A stretch of DNA of 17,763 nucleotides from Syntrophomonadaceae bacterium. GTDB lineage: Bacteria; Bacillota_D; Dethiobacteria; DTU022; PWGO01. Made by a program: the position numbers and the translations under genes. The notes beneath the pieces were generated by a model. That model ran no database searches. It had not been told where the DNA came from and saw only the letters and a program-made list of their open reading frames with translations. The stretch covers positions 1-17,763 of the forward strand of contig PWGT01000032.1 of NCBI GenBank assembly GCA_003554535.1, read 5' to 3'. The number at the start of each line of letters is the position of its first letter. The first letter of the stretch is position 1. Of this stretch, positions 1-8,221 are shown piece after piece.

Positions 1-996
1 ACAGATGTTAAAGGCGATCGTTCCAAGGCTCCCTCAGAACAAGAAGACGAAGATATGTATCTCCACCTGGTGGAGCGCCGTGATGATGGCATTGTAGTCA
101 GGGGTGCTAAGGCTCACCAAACCGGTTCTTTGTCATCTCACGAAGTTATAGTATTACCTACCCGGGCCCTAAGTGAAAATGACAAAGATTACGCCCTTGC
201 TTTCGCTGTTCCCACAGACACAGAAGGACTTATCCACCTGGTTGGCAGATCCAGTCTTGATACCAGGGAAATTGACGGTTGCGACGTTGGTAACAAACGA
301 TACTCCAAATACTGCCCTACGCTAATTTTTGATGATGTCTTTGTTCCCTGGGAAAGGGTTTTTATGTGCGGAGAACACGAATTTGCTGCTGACATGGTAG
401 TGCGCTTCTCTTCTTTCCACCGGCAGAGTCACGGTGGCTGCAAATCAGGTAAAATTGACTGTATGATAGGAACTGCTTTAACTGCCATGGAATACAATGG
501 CACAGCCAAAGCCAGTCATCTTAAACAAAAAGTTATTGATATGCTGCACAGGGCGGAAACCCTTTATGGGTGCTCTCTTGCCGCTTCTTACGAAGGGAAA
601 AAAGAGGCTTCTGGAACCTACTTCATAGATACAATCCTTGCTAATGCTTCGAAAATCCACGAAGGTAAGGAAATGTCGGAAGCTACCAGGCTGATGATAG
701 ATATTTGTGGAGGTTTTGTTGCTGATTTGCCCTCAGACAAAGATTTTGAAAACCCCGAAATTGGGCACCTGGCCAAAAAATATTTAAAAGGATCTAACGA
801 CTGCGATGTAAATAATCGAATCAAGCTGTTCCGGCTGGCTGAAAAAATGGCTCTTGAAAGCGCCGACACTGTTTCAGATATCCATGGCGGAGGCTCCACA
901 GAAGCCCATAGAGTTACTATAATGAGGGAAAGTGATATAAAGAGTAAACAAAAGGCAGCTAAAAGGCTGGCAGGAATAAATGATGAAGAAGAATAA
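1..996 (+). CDS. abfD: 4-hydroxybutyryl-CoA dehydratase / vinylacetyl-CoA isomerase, 3' part
   Basis: The frame is open from base 1, so the gene is truncated by the window edge; the ATG at 55 is internal. About 331 codons are present, against about 490 residues usual for the family, so roughly the last two thirds are seen. The protein belongs to the 4-hydroxyphenylacetate 3-hydroxylase/AbfD flavoprotein fold: the opening DVKGDRS and the segment GIVVRGAKAHQTG are family hallmarks. FHRQSHGGC (His at visible residue 140, Cys at 147) has the His-x6-Cys spacing of the His292/Cys299 [4Fe-4S] ligands of the Clostridium aminobutyricum enzyme; the two N-terminal Cys ligands lie outside the window. Known members convert 4-hydroxybutyryl-CoA to crotonyl-CoA by a radical mechanism and are oxygen-sensitive. 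It is the only gene on the + strand. The alternative is a related hydroxylase-fold enzyme without the cluster, but the retained ligand pair argues against that. Confidence 0.85.
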   Translation, partial: TDVKGDRSKAPSEQEDEDMYLHLVERRDDGIVVRGAKAHQTGSLSSHEVIVLPTRALSENDKDYALAFAVPTDTEGLIHLVGRSSLDTREIDGCDVGNKRYSKYCPTLIFDDVFVPWERVFMCGEHEFAADMVVRFSSFHRQSHGGCKSGKIDCMIGTALTAMEYNGTAKASHLKQKVIDMLHRAETLYGCSLAASYEGKKEASGTYFIDTILANASKIHEGKEMSEATRLMIDICGGFVADLPSDKDFENPEIGHLAKKYLKGSNDCDVNNRIKLFRLAEKMALESADTVSDIHGGGSTEAHRVTIMRESDIKSKQKAAKRLAGINDEEE

Positions 997-1088
997 CAAT
1001 AAGTACAACTTTGCACAAGATATCCTGGAGCACAATGTTTTTTACAATTAAATTCTACCCTTAGAATAAAACTAAGAACACATGAAGA

Positions 1089-1131
1089 GGCCGTGTTTTC
1101 TGTTAAGCGTTGATAAACAGAAAACACGGCC
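1089..1131. terminator. Bidirectional hairpin between convergent genes
   Basis: A perfect 16-bp inverted repeat (1089-1104 and 1116-1131) encloses an 11-nt loop. It sits between the ends of the + strand abfD gene (996) and the minus-strand MFS gene (1175), the expected place for a shared terminator. No uninterrupted T-run directly follows on either side; the T-rich stretch lies inside the stem and about 8 nt beyond it on the + strand. The role as terminator is inferred from structure and position. Confidence 0.7.
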
Positions 1132-1174
1132 TACTCAATGTTTTATTTATCCATCTGATGATACTTGGGTGAAA

Positions 1175-2416
1175 TTACGGTTTTGAGTGCTTAGTAAAGT
1201 TATAAAGAAGAGACGCAGCAAGGATAATCACTCCAAAAAGCAACCAGCTGCTACTATAACTGCTGCTTATATCAGCAACCAGACCAAAAAGCGGCGGGGT
1301 TATGAGAATACCGACCCGGGTAAAAAGTAAAGCTAAGCCAGTAGCGCCTCCAGTTGAAGCTTCCCCGGCAATTTCGCCTACAGCAATAAAAAAAACTCCA
1401 AACCATCCGAAAGCTGTCAATCCCAAAAGAAATGAAAACAAGTAAATGACAGGCAGGGGTATGTCAGGACCTGAAATAAATAAACCGAATAAGACAAACA
1501 TAGATCCGCCTGTTAATCCGATTAGGAAAATAGTTTTTCTCCAATTTCCTTGAAATAACTTGTCAGATAACCAGCCCCAGCCGGGACGGCCGATCATTCC
1601 CCCTATCTGGAAAATGCCAAGCCCTAATCCGGAAGCCGCCCTGCTCATAAATAAATCTTCAGAAAGATAAACCGGAAAATGTGAAAGAACAGCCCCCACT
1701 GTTGACCCCGCTAACAAAGCCCCATAAATGCACAAAATGACAAAAGGCATTTTTGTAAGGAAATAGCTTAGATTTTCTTTAAATGAAAGTGCTTTAGCTG
1801 AAGAGCTATTCTGATTTTCGTCTTGCGTTATATTTCTCGTTTTTTCATGATAAAATTTATATGCTAAAAACCCTATTACTAAAATAAATAACCCGGTCAA
1901 TTGAATGGTTATTCGCCAACCAAAATATTCGCCTAACAATGGTAATAAACTGGCTCCGGCAAATCCCCCAACGCCAACACCAGACTGCATTATACCCATA
2001 GATATAGCCCGTTTGCCCGGGGGAGTTTCAATCATTACTCCTTTGTTTACAGAAGGGGTGATAATACTAAAACCCAATCCAGCAAAAATCGCCAGTGTCA
2101 ACAGGACCGGGTACGAAGGCGAAAACCCAAATAATAAGCTCATAAATCCCAGGCAGGCAACACCAAACAGCAAACCTTTTTTAGGACCTAACCTGTCAAC
2201 AACACTGCCGGTAAAAACAGCAAGCAATGCCGCACTCAAGAAAAAAAAGGTTGAATAGTAACCAACCTGGGTCCTGGTTAAATTAAATTCTTCCCGAATA
2301 AAAGGAAGCAGGGCCGGGAACCCATTGTTAATAAGGCTGGTAGCTATATAGGGAATAGATAAGATTAGAAGGATCTTTAAAAAATTTTTTTGAGTATCAT
2401 ATTGGCTGCTGTTAAT
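1175..2416 (-). CDS. MFS transporter with non-canonical (ATT) start
   Basis: Major facilitator superfamily permease. The first standard start (TTG at 2239) would delete the first membrane helix, but the same frame stays open upstream to the ilvD stop and encodes a classical first MFS helix (ILLILSIPYIATSLINNG). The best-placed start is ATT at 2414-2416, 8 nt after a perfect AGGAGG; this gives 413 aa, the usual MFS length. MFS motif A (GSVVDRLGPKKG, about residues 70-81) follows helix 2, and the half-repeat version GRPGWGWLSDKL appears in the second half. An ATG at 2400 lies in another frame and would join this one only if the adjacent A6T7 run (2379-2391) differed by one base. The ribosome site is about 20 nt downstream of the ilvD stop, so the two genes are probably translationally coupled and the permease may carry the substrate or product of that dehydratase. 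Substrate unknown; MFS call sure, start less so. Confidence 0.85.
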   Translation of the reverse strand: MNSSQYDTQKNFLKILLILSIPYIATSLINNGFPALLPFIREEFNLTRTQVGYYSTFFFLSAALLAVFTGSVVDRLGPKKGLLFGVACLGFMSLLFGFSPSYPVLLTLAIFAGLGFSIITPSVNKGVMIETPPGKRAISMGIMQSGVGVGGFAGASLLPLLGEYFGWRITIQLTGLFILVIGFLAYKFYHEKTRNITQDENQNSSSAKALSFKENLSYFLTKMPFVILCIYGALLAGSTVGAVLSHFPVYLSEDLFMSRAASGLGLGIFQIGGMIGRPGWGWLSDKLFQGNWRKTIFLIGLTGGSMFVLFGLFISGPDIPLPVIYLFSFLLGLTAFGWFGVFFIAVGEIAGEASTGGATGLALLFTRVGILITPPLFGLVADISSSYSSSWLLFGVIILAASLLYNFTKHSKP

Positions 2417-2424
2417 TTTTTTGT

Positions 2425-2432
2425 CCTCCTGC
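2425..2432 (-). promoter_or_regulatory. Shine-Dalgarno that decides the MFS start
   Basis: On the minus strand this reads GCAGGAGG. The spacing to the in-frame ATT at 2416 is 8 nt (optimal); to the out-of-frame ATG at 2400 it is 24 nt (too far). It is about 20 nt past the ilvD stop codon. Confidence 0.65.
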
Positions 2433-2449
2433 TGCTTTATATGCTGTTT

Positions 2450-4132
2450 TCAAAAATGCCGATGTTTTATAACTGCGCCTTCGCTTGCAGAGGATGCTAT
2501 GCGGCTATAAAGAGAAAGGTAACCGTTTTTAAATTTTGGTTCTGGCTTTTCCCATTTATCAAGGCGCTGCTTTATTACATGATCTTCTACATGTATGGTT
2601 AATTGACGATTGGGGATATCAATAGTTATTTTATCTCCATCTTCCACTACTGCTATCGGCCCGCCTTCAGCCGCTTCTGGGGAAACATGCCCTACGAAAC
2701 AACCATTATTGGTCCCAGAAAAACGTCCATCAGTAACCAGTGCAGTTGTTAAAGCCAAATTCATCCCGTATAACAATTTTGATACCTGGGCCATCTCCCG
2801 CATGCCTGGCCCGCCTTTTGGACCCTCGTAGCGAATTACCACAACATCACCGTCGACAACTATACCGGCATGAATAGCTTCTGTCGCCTCTTCCTCAGAG
2901 TTGAAAACTCTTGCTTTGCCACTAAATACTCGCATTGAAGCATCGATTGCCGCCGGTTTGCTAACTGCTGTATCCGGGGCCAAATTGCCGGAAAGAACAG
3001 CCAATCCCCCTTCTTCGCTGTAAGGTCGATCCAGGCTTCTTATTAATTCAGGATCTTTTACCTGGGCTGATGAAACATTCTCGCCAATGGTCTTGCCATT
3101 AACCGTTAGGGCATCAAGTTCAAGCAAAGTAGAAAGTTCTTTCATCACGGCAGCTACCCCTCCAGCCCGGTGAAAATCCGGAACATTAGCAGGACCTGCC
3201 GGATATATCCTGGCTAAATGGGGAACTGTGCGGCTTAGACCTGCAAAATTTTGAAGGGATATATCTACTTCAGCCTCATAAGCGATAGCCGGTATATGTA
3301 ATAATGTATTGGTCGAGCCGCCGATAGCCATACTAACTTTTATTGCATTCTCAATTGAATCCTTGGTAATTACCTGGCGAGCGGTGATGCTTTCGTTGAC
3401 CAGGTTCATGATAGCAAATCCTGATTCCTGGGCCAGCCTTAACCGGGCTGCGGAAACTGCAGGAGCAGTTCCTCCGCCGGTTAATGTCATACCCATCGCT
3501 TCTGCCAAACAACACATAGTATTTGCTGTTCCCATGAATGAACATGAACCGCATCCGGGGGCAACATTGTTTTCAAGCTCGGCAAATTCTTCCTGGCTTA
3601 TCTTCCCTATTTTTAACATTCCGAGGGCTTCCCGAAGCGAAGTGGTATCAGAGGAACGGCCGTCAAATTCCACTCCTCCCTCCATATTCCCTCCGGGGAC
3701 AATAATAGCCGGAATATCCAGTCGTGCTGCAGCCATCAGCATGCCGGGAACAATCTTATCGCACGAGCCAAGCAGCACTACGCCATCAAGACGATGCGCC
3801 TGAATCATTACCTCTATATCATTAGCAATTAGATCTCTGCTAGGCAAAATATAATGATTGCCTTCATGATTATTGGCAATGCCATCGCAACCGGCAATAA
3901 AGCCAAATTCTACAGGTGTGCCTCCTCCCTGCGTGATGCCATTTTTTACATATTCTGCTACATTTCGCAGGTTAATATGTCCCGGCACAATTGTATTCCA
4001 TGAGTTAGCGATACCAATTAACGGCCTTTGAAGATCCCTATCTGTATACCCCATGGATTTAAAAAGTGCACGTTTGTTAGCACCACTTTCTGGTCCAATT
4101 ATATCTTTGCTTCTCCAGAACAAATGGATCAT
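2450..4132 (-). CDS. ilvD: IlvD/Edd family dehydratase (dihydroxy-acid dehydratase-like)
   Basis: At 560 aa this has the full length of dihydroxy-acid dehydratases. Family signatures: IGIANSWNTIVPGH (40-52), CDGIANNHEGNHYILPSRD (82-100), GSCDKIVPGML with Cys124, GCGSCSFMGTANTM with Cys197, and C-terminal GPKGGPGMREM and GRFSG...GHVSPEAAEGGP. Cys124 and Cys197 are the expected Fe-S ligands. The third ligand position reads PGH, as in E. coli-type IlvD, rather than PCN as in [2Fe-2S] sugar-acid dehydratases. Members dehydrate 2,3-dihydroxy acids to 2-oxo acids. No ilvB, ilvN or ilvC is present, and the neighbours are transporters and other dehydratases, so a catabolic hydroxy-acid or sugar-acid role is as likely as branched-chain amino acid synthesis. 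Start: the ATG at 4132 lies only 1 nt after GAAGGG; the in-frame TTG at 4123 has a better 10-nt spacing and would give 557 aa. A recognisable promoter lies just upstream. Confidence 0.85.
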   Translation of the reverse strand: MIHLFWRSKDIIGPESGANKRALFKSMGYTDRDLQRPLIGIANSWNTIVPGHINLRNVAEYVKNGITQGGGTPVEFGFIAGCDGIANNHEGNHYILPSRDLIANDIEVMIQAHRLDGVVLLGSCDKIVPGMLMAAARLDIPAIIVPGGNMEGGVEFDGRSSDTTSLREALGMLKIGKISQEEFAELENNVAPGCGSCSFMGTANTMCCLAEAMGMTLTGGGTAPAVSAARLRLAQESGFAIMNLVNESITARQVITKDSIENAIKVSMAIGGSTNTLLHIPAIAYEAEVDISLQNFAGLSRTVPHLARIYPAGPANVPDFHRAGGVAAVMKELSTLLELDALTVNGKTIGENVSSAQVKDPELIRSLDRPYSEEGGLAVLSGNLAPDTAVSKPAAIDASMRVFSGKARVFNSEEEATEAIHAGIVVDGDVVVIRYEGPKGGPGMREMAQVSKLLYGMNLALTTALVTDGRFSGTNNGCFVGHVSPEAAEGGPIAVVEDGDKITIDIPNRQLTIHVEDHVIKQRLDKWEKPEPKFKNGYLSLYSRIASSASEGAVIKHRHF

Positions 4133-4164
4133 TCCCTTCAGAATTAAATACCTTTTCGTTAAGC

Positions 4165-4194
4165 ATTATACTACAAATACTTTTATTCTATGAA
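4165..4194 (-). promoter_or_regulatory. Putative sigma-A promoter for ilvD-MFS
   Basis: On the minus strand there is a perfect -10 TATAAT (4170-4165) and a -35-like TTCATA (4194-4189, 4 of 6 matches) with an 18-bp spacer. The start would fall near 4158, about 26 nt before the ilvD ATG. It lies in the 116-bp gap after tctA, which suggests ilvD-MFS can be transcribed separately from the transporter. Confidence 0.5.
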
Positions 4195-4248
4195 CAGAAG
4201 ACTTCGTTATCATAATTGATCACTTGTTTTAAATAATAGCCTGGTGAT

Positions 4249-5790
4249 TTAATCTGTGGTATCACAAACTTCTTCTGACAGCTTTTCCTTTTCTTTTTCC
4301 TTGGCCACTTTTTTCATTTTAAATGAAGAATAGAGCAAAAAGATCATAAAAGCAATCAAGAAAAGCCCTATCGGTCTGCTGAGCAATGCAAAAATGTTGG
4401 CATCATAAGTTAAGAGCGCCCTTCTCAGGTACTGATCAAACAGCCCCCCGATTAAGACACCAAGAACCAGTGGAGCTAAAGTAAAGCCCCGCAATCTTAA
4501 TATACAACCAATTACTCCAAAAGCTAGCGCTACGGAAATATCAAAGAGGGTGTAATTAGCTGCCCAGGCACCTAAAACACAAAAAACAACAATTATCGGC
4601 ATTAGAAGGTCACGTTTTAACGATAAAACAGAAATTAGTTGCTTGGAAAATAAAAATGTCACGAATATCATAAATAGCGCAGCTAGGAAGAAATAAACCA
4701 CCGTCATTGATAAGATACCGGGAGTATCAATGATTAGCATAGGTCCGGGCCTAAAACCGTAAATAAGAAGCGCAGCAAGCATAATTGCTGTAGGGCCACT
4801 GCCCGGAATTCCTAAAACCAGGGTCGGAATTAAAGCGCCCCCGGAAGTAGCATTATTAGCGACTTCAGCAGCAAGTACGCCTTCATTACTTCCTTTACCA
4901 AAATCTTCAGGGTTTTGTGAACTCCTTTGCGCAAATGTATAAGATACCCAGGGGGCAACAGATTCACCGGTTCCCGGAATTATTCCCACACCCATACCAA
5001 TTAATGCCGAACGCACCACATCTTTTTTCTTCCTCTTAAATTCGTTCCACATAAAGATGGCTTTTTCAGGTTTGCCTGGTAATGAATAAGGAACTTTTTC
5101 TTTTAAAACCAAAAATACTTCGCTTAAGCCGAAAATCCCCAGCAAAACAGGAATAAAATCTATACCGTAATATAATTCAGGGACATAAGCAAACCGGGGA
5201 TGAGCATAAATAGGTTCAAGCCCAACCATTGCTATTACCAGGCCCATGATACCGGCCATCCAGCCTTTTATCGGGTTATCACCGGCTATCGCTCCGGCAA
5301 GTATAATACCGATTAAACAAACCAAGGCCAGTTCCCAGTCTCCCAGTAATAGAGCCAGGGTCGCAGCTATCGGAATTAGTATAAACATAACTAAAGTAGC
5401 TATAATTTCACCTGTACCGGATGAAAGTGTCACCAACCCTACAGTTTCTCTTGATTTTCCCTTCCTGGCAAGGGGAAACCCGTCTACACAGGTGGCAATT
5501 GCACCCGGAGTCCCGGGAATATTGATCATTATCGCGGTTATGCCGCCGGCAAATATACCGCCCACATAAACTGAAATAAGCAGGGCCCACCCAATTTCAA
5601 AGGGGATTCTAAAAACAAAAGTTAAAAGAAGGGTCATAGCCATTGTAACTGACAGCCCGGGTAATATACCTATTATCAACCCGAAAGCGGTGCCAAAAAA
5701 TAAAGCCAGGATAACTAAAGGGCTCATTACTTCTGTAAACTGCTCCCCGAAAGCCGCCAACTCAGTTATATAAAGGTCAAAAAAATCCAT
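4249..5790 (-). CDS. tctA: Tripartite tricarboxylate transporter, large permease TctA (copy 1)
   Basis: A 513-aa polytopic membrane protein of the TctA family. It shows the two pseudo-symmetric family signatures: GILPGLSVTMAM (41-52) with NIPGTPGA...DGFPLA(R)KGK (90-112) in the first half, and GIIPGTGESVAPW (269-281) with GIPGSGPTA (327-335) and GFRPGP in the second. Hydrophobic segments run to about residue 490, followed by a short charged cytoplasmic tail rich in Lys and Glu. With TctB and the lipoprotein TctC it forms a cation-driven secondary importer for carboxylates. The start is ATG at 5790 with AGGAGG 6 nt upstream; the gene lies 24 nt after tctB in a clear operon. It closely resembles TctA copy 2 (9855-11405) along its whole length. 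The substrate cannot be inferred from TctA. Confidence 0.95.
   Translation of the reverse strand: MDFFDLYITELAAFGEQFTEVMSPLVILALFFGTAFGLIIGILPGLSVTMAMTLLLTFVFRIPFEIGWALLISVYVGGIFAGGITAIMINIPGTPGAIATCVDGFPLARKGKSRETVGLVTLSSGTGEIIATLVMFILIPIAATLALLLGDWELALVCLIGIILAGAIAGDNPIKGWMAGIMGLVIAMVGLEPIYAHPRFAYVPELYYGIDFIPVLLGIFGLSEVFLVLKEKVPYSLPGKPEKAIFMWNEFKRKKKDVVRSALIGMGVGIIPGTGESVAPWVSYTFAQRSSQNPEDFGKGSNEGVLAAEVANNATSGGALIPTLVLGIPGSGPTAIMLAALLIYGFRPGPMLIIDTPGILSMTVVYFFLAALFMIFVTFLFSKQLISVLSLKRDLLMPIIVVFCVLGAWAANYTLFDISVALAFGVIGCILRLRGFTLAPLVLGVLIGGLFDQYLRRALLTYDANIFALLSRPIGLFLIAFMIFLLYSSFKMKKVAKEKEKEKLSEEVCDTTD
5606..5654 (-). repeat. 49-bp stretch identical to 11221-11269 (tctA copies)
   Basis: Inside tctA copy 1, 49 consecutive bases are identical to 11221-11269 in tctA copy 2. 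A second tract, 5522-5568, equals 11137-11183 (47 bp), and in the tctB genes 5999-6051 equals 11612-11664 (53 bp). Between these tracts, silent and replacement differences are frequent. This marks the two tctBA modules as a duplicated pair. Confidence 0.85.
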
Positions 5791-5814
5791 CGCTTTCCTC
5801 CTAAAAAAGCAAGT

Positions 5815-6303
5815 TTACGGTAGAGGCATTCTAAATCCTAAATAAAAGACTAGATAAACTAATAAAGAAACCCCAAATGATACCAGCAGCATCAACCATA
5901 TTTTGGTGCTTCTAAAATATAGAAACATCGCCAATAAATAAGCAAATGTCAAAACATAAAACGAGAACCTGCCAACAAGGATGAAATAAACGGCTGTGAT
6001 ACCAAAAACAGCCATCCATCTTTTAAAATCATCATTTCTTAAATTATCTAATGTCCAGCCTGCCACGTCGAGATAAGCTTTTTTAATAATCATTTGAGTT
6101 ATGATAATAACACTTAGTACTAATAGAGAAACTCCCATCAGCAGGGGAATAAACCCCGGTGCATCAACTAGATATTGTCCCCTGTGCAGCATCCCTGCGG
6201 ATTCCACTATGATAAAAACAGCTAAACCTAAAAACAAAAGACCAACTAGAAGGTCTGAAGTATTTTGATGATCTTGAGTTTTTTGTTTCTCCCCTGAGCT
6301 CAT
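5815..6303 (-). CDS. tctB: Tripartite tricarboxylate transporter, small permease TctB (copy 1)
   Basis: A 162-aa integral membrane protein with four predicted hydrophobic segments and a short polar, Lys/Gln-rich N-terminus, the size and pattern of TctB. The typical early segment SDLLVGLLFLGLAVFII is followed by GxFP-like GFIPLLMG and a mid-protein hydrophilic loop around DDFKRW. TctB is the poorly conserved small membrane subunit paired with TctA. The start is ATG at 6303 with GGGAGG 11 nt upstream. It is the first gene after the tctC terminator and precedes tctA by 24 nt. Its N-terminal 20 residues differ from TctB copy 2, while the rest is nearly superimposable. Confidence 0.88.
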   Translation of the reverse strand: MSSGEKQKTQDHQNTSDLLVGLLFLGLAVFIIVESAGMLHRGQYLVDAPGFIPLLMGVSLLVLSVIIITQMIIKKAYLDVAGWTLDNLRNDDFKRWMAVFGITAVYFILVGRFSFYVLTFAYLLAMFLYFRSTKIWLMLLVSFGVSLLVYLVFYLGFRMPLP

Positions 6304-6369
6304 GTTAGATATTACCTCCCCTGCCAGGGCAACTAACAGCCATATAAGTATAAGTTTTTAATTCCTATA

Positions 6370-6388
6370 TAAAATAGGCGCTATTTTA
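6370..6388. promoter_or_regulatory. Palindrome upstream of tctB (possible operator)
   Basis: The 8-bp arms TAAAATAG and CTATTTTA flank a 3-base GCG centre. It lies about 67 bp upstream of the tctB start. A weak promoter (TTGCAA, 15-bp spacer, TAAAAT on the minus strand) overlaps it. In an AT-rich gap such dyads can arise by chance; the GCG-centred symmetry and its position are the only support. Confidence 0.35.
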
Positions 6389-6548
6389 ATAACTAATGAT
6401 AGCTTGCAATAATTTACTTCTAACTAACCATCTTATAACATAATTGTTCCATACTCCAGCTAATAAATAGCTGCCTCTAAATGCAAATCAAGTTTAATTC
6501 ATAACATGAAAAACAAAAATTCATATGAATGCATGGAATAATCAAACT

Positions 6549-6576
6549 AAGGGCCCCCTTTACAAAGGGGGCCCTT
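6549..6576 (-). terminator. Intrinsic terminator after tctC
   Basis: A perfect 13-bp inverted repeat with a GC-rich core (arms 6549-6561 and 6564-6576) lies about 20 bp past the tctC stop, and the minus-strand sequence after it is T-rich (TTAGTTTGATT). It separates tctC from tctBA and would allow the binding protein to be made in excess over the membrane subunits, with read-through or a second promoter supplying tctBA. Confidence 0.85.
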
Positions 6577-6595
6577 GTAATTTCACAAGACTACT

Positions 6596-7759
6596 TTAAT
6601 CACGTTGTCCAATAAAGCCGTCTTGCAGTTCTGCAGGCCATTCCCTTGCTTCTGCTGCCCTATCGTGGGGAGGCCATTCAAAATCTTCTACCCGCGGAAT
6701 GCCAAACTCTGCGGGGTCTTCTTCCGCAATGCCCATCTCCCAAAGCGGCCAGCTTCTTGCTGATTCAAGACCTGCCATGAACTCATCAGACGGTTGACCT
6801 ACAAGCGGCATAATAACTCCGCCTCTATCTTCGACTGAAATCTCGTAGTAACGCTCCTGTTCTACTGCATATGCAAAGGCATCGTATATTTCCATAAGAA
6901 CATCATGATCTACTTCCCTGGGAACATAGATACCAAAGTGAGCACAAACACCTATGTGATCTTCCAAGTCGGGATACCAGTGTCCGATACGGGGGAATTC
7001 CACACCGGCAGCTTCGATATCCTCATCATAAAGGTTTGCGAGCGGAATCAGTTCTCCTGCTTCCACATAATCCAGGACGTCCCCCATGGTTACCGAGATA
7101 AAATCAACTTCTCCTCTTTCTAAGTAGGGGTGAGCTTCTCTACCCCCATCATAAGGGATATGCTCTACTCCTTCAATACCGGCAGCATCAAGGACCAGGT
7201 CACCGAATATTTCGCCGTTACTTCCTGCTCCAGGGCTACCGTACTTATATTCCTCTGGGTTTTCTGCTATAGCATCCAACAGTTCGTCTAAATCATCATA
7301 GGGCTGATCTGCTCTTACGTAGATAGTTGTCGGGAAAAAGGTTCCCAAGAACGCATAAAAGTCGTCCCAGCTATGATCTGCAAACCCTAACGGCTGCCAG
7401 GTACCGTGGACTGAAGCTCCTCCCATCCAGGTATGTCCGGAAGGATCGCCTAAAGCCCTTGTTCCTGCAATTGATCCCAGTGCACCATCTGTGTTTGAAA
7501 CCATGATTGTTTCATCCATATAATCTTCCATATGATGGACCAGGGCTCTAGTTATTGTGTCTGAAGCTCCACCTTCTGACCACCCAACGTGAGCATGAAT
7601 GGTCTCTGTGGGAAAGTCTACTTCCGGTTCCGGTTCATCTACTTCTTCTTCATCTACATCTGGATCTACAACTTCTTCTTCCGGTTCACATCCTACAAAG
7701 AGAAAAGCCAAACCAACAACCAGCAATAAAACTGTAATTGTTGTAAACTTCTTAAGCAT
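6596..7759 (-). CDS. tctC: TctC-family substrate-binding lipoprotein of a tripartite tricarboxylate transporter
   Basis: 387 aa. Residues 1-23 are a lipoprotein signal peptide (MLKK, hydrophobic core, lipobox FVGC with Cys24), followed by a very acidic linker (about 25-48, mostly Glu, Asp, Pro and Val). The mature domain matches the Bug/TctC fold: FPTETIHAHVGWSEGGASD (49-67), the DGALGSIAG loop, PSGHTWMGG, then the second lobe with YGSPGAGSNGE and HIPYDGG. The family usually has about 320 aa; the excess is the linker plus a Trp-rich C-terminal tail. The protein is membrane-anchored outside the cell and delivers a carboxylate to TctAB. It is the only TctC gene in the window although there are two TctAB pairs. 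The overall negative charge is unusual against the neighbouring cytoplasmic enzymes and fits an extracellular protein in a saline habitat. The start ATG at 7759 has AGGCAGGG about 10 nt upstream. Confidence 0.93.
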   Translation of the reverse strand: MLKKFTTITVLLLVVGLAFLFVGCEPEEEVVDPDVDEEEVDEPEPEVDFPTETIHAHVGWSEGGASDTITRALVHHMEDYMDETIMVSNTDGALGSIAGTRALGDPSGHTWMGGASVHGTWQPLGFADHSWDDFYAFLGTFFPTTIYVRADQPYDDLDELLDAIAENPEEYKYGSPGAGSNGEIFGDLVLDAAGIEGVEHIPYDGGREAHPYLERGEVDFISVTMGDVLDYVEAGELIPLANLYDEDIEAAGVEFPRIGHWYPDLEDHIGVCAHFGIYVPREVDHDVLMEIYDAFAYAVEQERYYEISVEDRGGVIMPLVGQPSDEFMAGLESARSWPLWEMGIAEEDPAEFGIPRVEDFEWPPHDRAAEAREWPAELQDGFIGQRD

Positions 7760-7913
7760 TCGTTTAATCCCTGCCTTTCATTTTAATAAATCTAATAATC
7801 TTACCCCTCAACAAAACCGATATCTATGCTGTTACAACTATCACCCCTTTCACGAAAAGTTTTAGTCGTTTAAGATACTCATTCACTTAATAATACCATT
7901 TCATGTAAATAAC

Positions 7914-7990
7914 TTAGTAGATTTTAATCTAAAATACTAGTGGACTAAAAGATTTTAAGCTCGATGTTTTTGTCAAAAGGTTAGTAGATT
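7914..7990. promoter_or_regulatory. Cluster of three TAGTrGAyT elements upstream of tctC
   Basis: TTAGTAGATT occurs twice (7914-7923, 7981-7990) and the related CTAGTGGACT once between them (7937-7946). Start-to-start distances are 23 and 44 bp, near whole helical turns. The first copy is also part of the dyad TAGATTTTAATCTA (7918-7931). The middle copy contains GTGGACTAAA, which recurs exactly upstream of larA at 9681-9690. The elements could be binding sites of a shared regulator; no protein can be named. Confidence 0.35.
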
Positions 7991-8092
7991 AGAAGCAAAA
8001 ACAAAAATAATGAAGCCTCAAATATCTTCCAAATTAACACCCTTAATTTAAATTAGCTTATTATCAAAATAAGTAATATTTTATTTATTTAA

Positions 8093-8131
8093 CAGGATGT
8101 TTTAGCCTATCCTGAATAGTAATTTATTACT
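8093..8131 (-). other. Two adjacent hairpins in the tctC leader or larA 3' region
   Basis: On the minus strand, AGTAATAAATTACT (8131-8118, a perfect 14-bp dyad) is followed by CAGGAT and ATCCTG arms around a 10-nt loop (8114-8093), then an A/T-rich stretch without a clean U-run. This could be a weak terminator for larA about 200 nt past its stop or a leader structure of tctC. Stem lengths are only 6 bp, so support is weak. Confidence 0.3.
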
Positions 8132-8221
8132 TCTCTTTTAGTTGTTTTTATACTATACCAATTCTGTTTAAATACTCTCAGCAGTAAGTTTAATGATTGT
8201 TTTGTGGGATACTATGCTTTC

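Noticed and set aside
618..1127. 169-aa minus-strand frame opposite abfD
   Set aside because: Antisense shadow of a clearly conserved coding region; the sequence shows no family motif.
2390..2602. Hydrophobic 70-aa reading frame on the + strand opposite the ilvD/MFS junction
   Set aside because: It overlaps the end of ilvD and the start of the MFS gene antisense, has no ribosome site, and its hydrophobicity is explained by the complement of polar codons.
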